A stretch of 26,598 nucleotides of DNA, from NCBI GenBank assembly GCA_028565635.1, contig JAOXYB010049057.1:1-26598 (forward strand). The letters are read 5' to 3'. Under the pieces are notes generated by a model. That model was given only the letters and a program-made list of their open reading frames with translations, was not told the origin of the DNA and searched no databases. The stretch is from Phoronis ovalis (Eukaryota; Phoronida; Phoronidae). Every line of letters begins with the position of its first letter. Position 1 is the stretch's first letter. Below are positions 22,501-26,598 of the stretch, piece by piece. Both the position numbers and the translations under genes were made by a program.

Positions 22501-23289
22501 GTTAATTCAAGAAGTTAATGTTACAGCGGATGTGACACAATATATAAGTGCGAACGAACCGAAAGTAAGAGCCGAATATGAGTAAGTACAAGGACAAATT
22601 CTTTATCGCTTTTTTAGAACATATCGCGTTCTTACCAAATTTGGTAACCTTTATTATCAATGGGTTATATCAGGAAGTTTAAAAAAGAGATAAAATTCAA
22701 ACAGTTTTGACGCTTTTTTGAATTCTTTCTTTGAAGCTGATTTTGGCCAAAGTTTAAGCTTTCCAGAGGTGTTGGACATATATTTTTTTACGGTAGATAA
22801 CTAATGTAAATGTTTCTAATCTGTATAATGTAATTATAACTTAACATTAAACTTACATTTTAAGAGTTTATCTTTTATTTTTGAATACTTAAACATATGC
22901 TCAACTAGCTAATTAGAGTACAATACGTTAAACTAGCACCAAATGGCACTGTATTGTCACGTGCCCTTAGTGGAACATGTGTGCATCTATGTAACTGTCT
23001 CCGTTTCAGCATATATGATCTGAAAGGATTGTCTGGTACCACAGCAGGGCCTCATAGAAACCAAACCACCAGGCGGTATGTTTTGCCGACAACATGTTCA
23101 CAAGGACGAATACAGGACAGATTTTATTTTGCTGGTGATTACAGCACGGAGCCTTCTAATCAGTGCCTTATTTTTAGACTGGAAGCAAACGCCACATTCT
23201 ACAATGACGAAACAGGATCAATGTTTGCAAATGCGCCAAGATCACAAAACCTGAATGTGTGTGATGACTCCGGTGGTAGAGGTAGATAG
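13359..23289 (+). CDS. Modular secreted protein with mucin-like Thr-rich segment and WSC domain, 5'-truncated (right copy)
   Basis: Fourteen exons: 13359-13501, 13655-14944, 15394-15795, 16001-16702, 17007-17191, 17496-17607, 18004-18197, 18477-18717, 19049-19194, 19694-19776, 20269-20429, 20811-21191, 22195-22581, 23010-23289. All junctions are GT-AG, phases agree throughout, and they give 1568 residues plus stop. Order: an unrecognised module repeated at least eight times, a Thr-rich segment at residues 126-425, a WSC domain at about 910-1000, more modules, then the stop. Many N-x-S/T sequons and cysteines indicate an extracellular protein. The start, signal peptide and promoter lie beyond the palindrome centre and are missing. 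No membrane segment or GPI signal is seen, so it is probably secreted. The gene converges on the BMPER-like gene. Its role is unknown; mucus, matrix or cell-surface carbohydrate binding is inference from WSC and mucin content. Apart from features listed separately, its introns hold nothing I recognise. Confidence 0.85.
13655..14944 (+). CDS. WSC/mucin gene, large exon with mucin-like Thr/Pro/Glu-rich segment
   Basis: This phase 2-2 exon of 1290 bases begins with a module second half ([10 protein letters not shown], then EELTMYVSY). It continues into a segment of about 295 residues, at about 13904-14783, dominated by Thr with Pro, Glu and Ser in units of the type TTTTEPx, as expected for dense O-glycosylation. 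It closes with a module first half ([10 protein letters not shown] to EDIYRVDY). It is the only exon with this composition. Less regular units come first and a homogenised array of 17 units follows. Confidence 0.9.
14379..14735 (+). repeat. Coding minisatellite, 17 x 21 bp (EPSTTTT units)
   Basis: There are seventeen consecutive 21-base units, each starting GAGCCATCC or a variant and encoding E-P-S-T-T-T-T. One unit has K for E, one has TPTT and the last has RTTT. Synonymous differences between units (acc/act, acg/act) show that the array is not a single burst copy. Flanking TTTTExP units are older and less regular. Arrays like this commonly vary in copy number between alleles. Confidence 0.93.
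15394..15795 (+). CDS. WSC/mucin gene, module exon (phase 2-2, 134 residues)
   Basis: A module second half ([20 protein letters not shown]) is followed by the next module's first half, starting at the LSC motif and ending QLFEIIY. It contains several N-x-S/T sequons (NFS, NET, NAT, NDS, NSS). The upstream part of the exon, before the first ATG at 15485, is in frame and belongs to the protein. Confidence 0.87.
16001..16702 (+). CDS. WSC/mucin gene, enlarged module exon with two furin-type sites
   Basis: This phase 2-2 exon of 702 bases is much longer than its sister module exons (381-402). The second half carries the signature FYSVPPKC. After LPCDG comes an insertion rich in Gln, Lys and Arg, bounded by RERR (16275-16286) and RHRR (16527-16538), both fitting the furin rule R-x-K/R-R. 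The module first half then resumes and ends GEMYLTIKY. The donor gtaagt starts at 16703; the apparent TAG at 16701-16703 spans this splice site and is not a real stop. Confidence 0.87.
17007..17191 (+). CDS. WSC/mucin gene, module second-half exon before WSC
   Basis: The exon opens in phase 2 and carries the module signature [20 protein letters not shown]. It ends [11 protein letters not shown] plus one base of the next codon, a phase-1 junction. This switches the phase from the module type (2) to the type flanking the WSC cassette (1). Confidence 0.86.
17496..17607 (+). CDS. WSC domain, first exon
   Basis: It encodes the WSC start (FNRIGCFED) and the [10 protein letters not shown] motif, giving three of the eight expected cysteines. 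WSC is a small Cys-rich extracellular domain thought to bind carbohydrate, known from yeast stress sensors, Kremen and polycystin-1. The exon enters in phase 1 and leaves in phase 2. Confidence 0.88.
18004..18197 (+). CDS. WSC domain, second exon
   Basis: The WSC domain continues with [28 protein letters not shown] and [12 protein letters not shown], in the family order, and supplies five further cysteines for a total of eight. The exon leaves in phase 1, so the WSC exon pair is a symmetric 1-1 cassette. Open frame continues past 18197, but the donor ggtaggaa and agreement with the next exon place the boundary there. Confidence 0.9.
18477..18717 (+). CDS. WSC/mucin gene, short Thr linker and module first half
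   Basis: After the WSC domain comes a linker with a short [14 protein letters not shown] stretch, a minor mucin-like echo of the large exon. A module first half follows, ending DVDVIMSY at a phase-2 donor. It enters in phase 1. Confidence 0.86.
19049..19194 (+). CDS. WSC/mucin gene, module second-half exon
   Basis: It carries the signature [20 protein letters not shown]. It enters in phase 2 and ends IIQFE plus one base (phase 1). Like the pre-WSC exon, it holds the second half alone instead of being fused to the next first half. Confidence 0.86.
19694..19776 (+). CDS. WSC/mucin gene, small 83-base exon
   Basis: The acceptor ttgtag is followed by [15 protein letters not shown], then a strand-like [10 protein letters not shown], and a strong gtaagt donor. 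It keeps the frame between its neighbours (phase 1 in, phase 0 out). It is the shortest coding exon here and the least certain, since support is splice signals, frame and its place before the LPC motif. Confidence 0.72.
20269..20429 (+). CDS. WSC/mucin gene, module first-half exon
   Basis: It starts [10 protein letters not shown], the C-containing opening of the module first half, and ends [10 protein letters not shown] at a phase-2 donor (ggtaattg). The acceptor is tataacag. Confidence 0.84.
20811..21191 (+). CDS. WSC/mucin gene, module exon (phase 2-2, 127 residues)
   Basis: The second-half signature [19 protein letters not shown] is followed by the next first half ([11 protein letters not shown] to ATLYIKGEF). 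Its length and phase are nearly the same as the exons at 15394 and 22195, consistent with tandem duplication of one exon unit. Confidence 0.88.
21192..22194. other. Longest intron of the WSC/mucin gene (right)
   Basis: Mirror of 4129-5131, with the inverted pair at about 21349-21364 and 21643-21657. Nothing else is recognised. Confidence 0.35.
21973..21997 (-). repeat. (AAAAT)5 microsatellite, right
   Basis: Mirror of 4326-4350, read as ATTTT on the plus strand. Confidence 0.9.
22195..22581 (+). CDS. WSC/mucin gene, module exon (phase 2-2, 129 residues)
   Basis: It begins [11 protein letters not shown] with the divergent signature [11 protein letters not shown] (three extra residues before Cys), then a first half starting LSCADSSL and ending EPKVRAEY. 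The TAA at 22583-22585 overlaps the donor gtaagt at 22582, so it is intronic. Confidence 0.88.
23010..23289 (+). CDS. WSC/mucin gene, last exon and stop
   Basis: The final module second half, with the signature [20 protein letters not shown], is followed by a short hydrophilic tail, [10 protein letters not shown], and TAG. No hydrophobic C-terminus is present. A possible donor (gag|gtagat, GT at 23282) just before the stop could extend the protein, but AATAAA lies 200 bases downstream and favours a true end. Confidence 0.8.
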
Positions 23290-23488
23290 GCATGCATTTG
23301 CCAAAGATGCATTTTCCTAATCAGTATAGCCGGGGCTTTCTCCCAGCTTGTTACAAAATATCGGAAAGTTTAGCTCAAAGTGGCACATCTTTTTGAAAAT
23401 GACTATACTTTTTTTAGCTATTATCCATATTTCAAGCGTCCCTTTTAATAACAGTGCATAACAAAACTGTTCTACTTAGCCTGTGATC

Positions 23489-23494
23489 AATAAA
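23489..23494 (+). terminator. Polyadenylation signal of the right WSC/mucin copy
   Basis: AATAAA lies 200 bases after the TAG stop, followed by a T-rich stretch with GT near 23525-23550. No other canonical signal lies between the stop and this site. Confidence 0.6.
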
Positions 23495-23605
23495 TAAGGA
23501 CAGAATCAAATGTTGGAATTTTATAAAGAGACTTAATATCTGTTCTTCTCAACTCATTGACACACCATTTACCCCGTCAAAACTATCCTGCCTGTAACAG
23601 ATCCT

Positions 23606-23743
23606 TTATAAAATTACAGACTGACCGCTGGTCTTCCCTGCTTGCTTGCTCAGTCTGGCTTCAGCGCCTCTTCGGACCTGTTCCAGTATCTTTTTCCATG
23701 GGTCGAACATCCTGGGTCCTGGCGATAAGCGATCCCTCAGCAT
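23606..23743 (-). other. GC-richer island with a 45-codon open frame (right)
   Basis: Mirror of 2580-2717, downstream of the right WSC/mucin poly(A) signal. Confidence 0.25.
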
Positions 23744-24410
23744 ACACCCTTTTACGCACTACCAGTTAATTTTTCGCGCTGTCTTGACCATACTGATTTC
23801 GAGAAATTCGCGTTAATACCAAACCTAACCATGAATAGTATTATTCCAGTAACAAAAATATAAGTAACAAATTCAAATTTCGATTTAAAAAAAAAAAATG
23901 TAATGACATGATTTCAAGAATTTTATGACTTTCAAAAGAAAGTACAACATGTTGACATTACAAAACACCCAAAATTAAAACGCCATGCCCCTCCCCAAAA
24001 AAAATCCGTAAATTAATATGACGGTAGTATACATTCGTATGTAGTGTCAGCAAAGCCTCGTGTAATGGTTTACTTATGACGGATACGTTCTTATTGACGA
24101 TCCGCAATTAACGAATATTAGCTATTTCAAATAACAAATATTAACAACCAGTTTTATAATGTAAAAATAAATTTAATAAATAGCATATAGAAATTTCACA
24201 GTGCCGAACAATAAAATACGGAGATGTAAAAGCCGTCTCTTAATACCTTCAGTGCAGCAACAAAATGTGCTTTCTAGTTAATTTATTATTTATAGTTAAA
24301 AATTATTTTGGATTTAATATTGTACTGTAAGCATTTTTCGAATGATAACATTTATAACTTTGCTTAAAAACTAATTTTCTGTAAGTAAGAGCTACCGCAC
24401 ATAACTAGTT

Positions 24411-24416
24411 TTTATT
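24411..24416 (-). terminator. Polyadenylation signal of the right BMPER-like copy
   Basis: Mirror of the AATAAA at 1907-1912. Confidence 0.55.
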
Positions 24417-24584
24417 TTGTAAAAAAGTTTCTTATATTACGTTGGTCTGAAACATATGTTCTCAAAAACAAGAAAATTGAAAGTAAACAAATGTATAGCA
24501 TATGGTTTTGCATACAATCAAAATGGAAAAGTCTGGCAGTTACAAATCTATTATTACTTGTGTTCTTATACTGTATAATACTGA

Positions 24585-24766
24585 TCAACTTCCTGGGCAT
24601 TCATTTGATGGTATACACATGTTCAGGTGCATAACCATGCCACGTGGACATTGACATCCGGGTACGCAATGAGTATCGAATGTGACTGTTTTGGTTTTAG
24701 TTGCACACGTTTTCAATTCAGAAGAAGAACAGTTGAGAAATATGGCTCCAAATGGGCATGATATGC
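24585..24766 (-). CDS. BMPER: BMPER-like, TIL-type last exon (right copy)
   Basis: It encodes [12 protein letters not shown] to [10 protein letters not shown] and TGA. Eight cysteines are visible, where TIL domains usually have ten. The acceptor is tttgtttcag. Confidence 0.85.
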
Positions 24767-26380
24767 CTGAAACAAAAAAAGTATCAAGAAGCACCTATTA
24801 TTGATTCAGAATTTTAGTGAACTGCATTTCTAGACAAAAAGGAGTACTATCTGGCACATTTTTAACCGCATAACGCATATATATACCACGCATTATATTT
24901 GTCATAATTTTACAATTAATCTTTAAATAATGACTTTACAAACATGTGCTTCTTTCAAAATGAAGTACCTGTGCAAGGTGATAGTTGCGTCCAAGATATA
25001 TAGATGCCTTCGTTAGAACATGCACGTGCGTACGCTTTCACTGATTCACAAGCGCACACTCGTTTACTAGGACAGTCGCATGTATCAACAATGCACGACC
25101 TACAGAAAAATATAGGGTGCGATATTTAGGGGAAAAACGATACGCAAGTTATCTCCTTATTCAGACAATTATGATTCCATTTTTGGAGGAATTTATAGAC
25201 TTATGAGGCATTTGTTGTACATGCACTATAATAGGAGAAATTCTGAGAACAGGCCCCTTGTATATTAGATGAAGTTACTAACACAACCATCTTACAGAAT
25301 GCAAACGTCCATATTATTTTTACTTTTTCTTACTTTGAACATTAATAACGAAATCATTTCAGAGTTGCATATGACTAAAAGCAAATATCCCACATCCCTT
25401 GGTTTGATGCTCTGCGGTAACTAGCTTAAAACCGAAGAAAAGTTCTCAAGTTTACTTACTTAAAATAAGCTGCAACATCCACTATCATGTGACATCTTTT
25501 GAACACCCTGCTCTTTAACACTTGGCAATGTTCCTCCGCTTCATTCTTTTTCGTTACGTTATTTGCGCAAGGTGATATAATTTTAACATCCTCCTTTCTT
25601 TGACAAGCAGATTTAGCACCATATCTCCACGAGTCCCCAAATCCGTGAGATTTTGTGTAAGCTATTTTATCTCTACCTAGAAAATCATCTGCCGCTTTGC
25701 CGTTATAGTTACCACACAATCCACATAAACGATCTTTGAACTTAGCGGGAACAGTAACTTCCAAATAGCTGTCCCCATCCCATAACAGTCTAACACCCAC
25801 ATTAGTCCGTACAATGATAGAAAGCCCTACTTGTTCAGCAGTTAACACGTTTTTTACGACTAGAGGTAATTTTGCAGCAACTTTGTCCAATTTTACGAGT
25901 AGATTTTGTCTTAGAGATAATTTAACTCCTCCGATATGAAGAATCACATATTTCGTCCATGCGTAGGAATTTTTTCTTCGAGAGTAATTTCGTACACGAA
26001 CACTAAAAGAACGTCGTTTGCTACAATCCTGAGTTAAGATATATTTACAAGTTCCCTGGAAATTAAAAATGCGACCATCGAAACTTCTGTAGTGCGGATC
26101 TCCGAACACTGTACATGTTGACTCTTCTACAAAATAATTTTTCCAATATTTAATTTAGATAGGTTTTAAAAATGCAAGCACATTTTCGACCATAATATTG
26201 AATACTTACATGTACTTATAACTGCAACTGCTGAACAATCATCACACAATATAATATTTCAAAATATCATCTTATTTTCTACAGCACTTATTTTTGAAGA
26301 TTGTCCTACCTCTTAGAGAATAACTTACTTTCAACACAGTTTGGACAGCATTCGTCTTTCGTAAATTTTAATTCATAGTT
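24585..26380 (-). CDS. BMPER: BMPER/crossveinless-2-like BMP regulator, 3' part (right copy)
   Basis: Four exons on the minus strand: 26329-26380, 25460-26126, 24969-25099, 24585-24766, with phases 1, 2 and 1 between them. They encode the end of a VWC domain (DECCPNCVE), a VWD domain ([30 protein letters not shown]), a C8-type region ([32 protein letters not shown]) and a C-terminal TIL-type Cys-rich domain ending [10 protein letters not shown]. This order matches BMPER/CV-2, a secreted protein that binds BMPs through its VWC domains and modulates BMP signalling; KCP-type relatives are the main alternative. In this family the GDPH motif marks proteolysis between Asp and Pro. The upstream VWC exons lie outside the window. 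The gene converges on the WSC/mucin gene. Confidence 0.87.
24969..25099 (-). CDS. BMPER: BMPER-like, C8 exon (right copy)
   Basis: This 131-base exon is too short to stand out as an open frame. It encodes [29 protein letters not shown] and WTQLSPC, the Cys pattern and the AYARAC-x-x-GI motif of C8 domains after VWD. Acceptor tttctgtag, donor ggtacttc. Confidence 0.86.
25460..26126 (-). CDS. BMPER: BMPER-like, VWD domain exon (right copy)
   Basis: A single exon of 667 bases encodes the whole VWD domain, from GDPHY to GLCGNYNG, and the start of C8 ([17 protein letters not shown]). The open frame reads three more bases into the donor, where the spliced junction replaces a TAA. Confidence 0.88.
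26329..26380 (-). CDS. BMPER: BMPER-like, exon with C-terminal end of a VWC domain
   Basis: This 52-base exon sits between the acceptor tttttttcag and donor gtaagt. It encodes [17 protein letters not shown], the CC-x2-C ending of a VWC (chordin-type Cys-rich) repeat. It is the only coding stretch in the window without a mirror partner, because the partner would fall before base 1. Confidence 0.78.
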
Positions 26381-26598
26381 CTGAAAAAAAAGTATGGAAT
26401 GAATAATTGCAATATAATGCGCGCATAGTTTATAAAGTGTATAACTATACTCCTTCACTAAAATGTAATTACCGTACAATAGATGCGCAAATCATGCTGC
26501 AATAAAAAAACAATCTTTACACATTGATGCCATAGTGCAGTCAAACCAAAAACCAAAATAATTGTCTTTTATACCCGTTAACATTTAACATTGATTTA
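26381..26598. other. BMPER-like intron upstream of the VWC-end exon
   Basis: AT-rich sequence, intronic on the minus strand to the window end. No further exon is recognised. With 26323-26380 it is the only part of the window lacking a mirror partner. Confidence 0.6.

Larger units (their letters stand above)
23290..24584. other. Convergent intergenic region, right arm
   Basis: Mirror of 1739-3033 with the same poly(A) signals, A12 run and GC-richer island (about 23563-23758). Confidence 0.6.
13162..26322 (-). repeat. Right arm of the giant inverted repeat
   Basis: This is the reverse complement of the left arm. The last visible paired base is 26322, opposite base 1. The sequence continues smoothly into a BMPER-like intron donor at 26323-26328 and an exon at 26329-26380, so 26322 is the limit of the window rather than a demonstrated repeat boundary. 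Confidence 0.97.

Noticed and set aside
1-26322. A foldback transposon or inverted-repeat mobile element
   Set aside because: The arms hold intron-containing host genes and intergenic DNA. No transposase, target-site duplication or defined element ends are visible.
197-26380. Two genuine paralogous pairs of BMPER-like and WSC/mucin genes
   Set aside because: Intron, UTR and microsatellite identity is as complete as exon identity, and the copies share a truncation point. Ordinary gene duplicates would have diverged in non-coding DNA.

Overview
The window looks like nuclear DNA of an invertebrate animal. Genes are split by AT-rich GT-AG introns of about 150-1000 bp, AATAAA signals follow the stop codons, and the proteins are extracellular metazoan types (VWC, VWD, C8, TIL, WSC, Thr-rich mucin). 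A mollusc-like lophotrochozoan is a guess only. It rests mainly on an 'aaggagataact' motif at 1165-1175, which resembles a motif frequent in molluscan non-coding DNA.

The dominant structure is a giant palindrome. Base x pairs with base 26323-x from 1 to 26322, so two arms of at least 13161 bp meet with no spacer inside an (AT)15 tract at 13147-13176. Exons, introns, homopolymer runs and intergenic DNA all match in every stretch compared. Paired reading frames keep the constant sum 26323 throughout, so no net indel separates the arms. Only 26323-26598 lies outside the visible palindrome, because the left partner of that stretch would fall before base 1.

Each arm carries the same two convergent genes. 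(1) At the outer end is the 3' part of a BMPER/crossveinless-2-like BMP regulator: end of a VWC domain, then VWD, C8 and TIL. It is on + at 197-1738 and on - at 24585-26380; the VWC exon is visible only on the right. (2) Running from the centre outwards is a 14-exon gene, on - at 3034-12964 and on + at 13359-23289. It encodes at least 1568 residues of a modular extracellular protein. At least eight copies of an unrecognised two-exon module, each interrupted by a phase-2 intron, are combined with a Thr-rich mucin segment (17 x 21 bp repeats) and one WSC domain flanked by phase-1 introns.

Both copies of gene 2 are cut off at the palindrome centre, in the intron upstream of the first visible exon, so neither has a visible start codon, signal peptide or promoter. 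Perfect identity, zero spacer, an AT-repeat turning point and cutting of a gene inside an intron make a fold-back read or assembly artefact the most economical explanation. A very recent real inverted duplication, or read-through of a closed hairpin end, cannot be excluded from sequence alone. If it is an artefact, the true content is one arm: one BMPER-like gene and one large WSC/mucin modular gene, convergently arranged about 1.3 kb apart.
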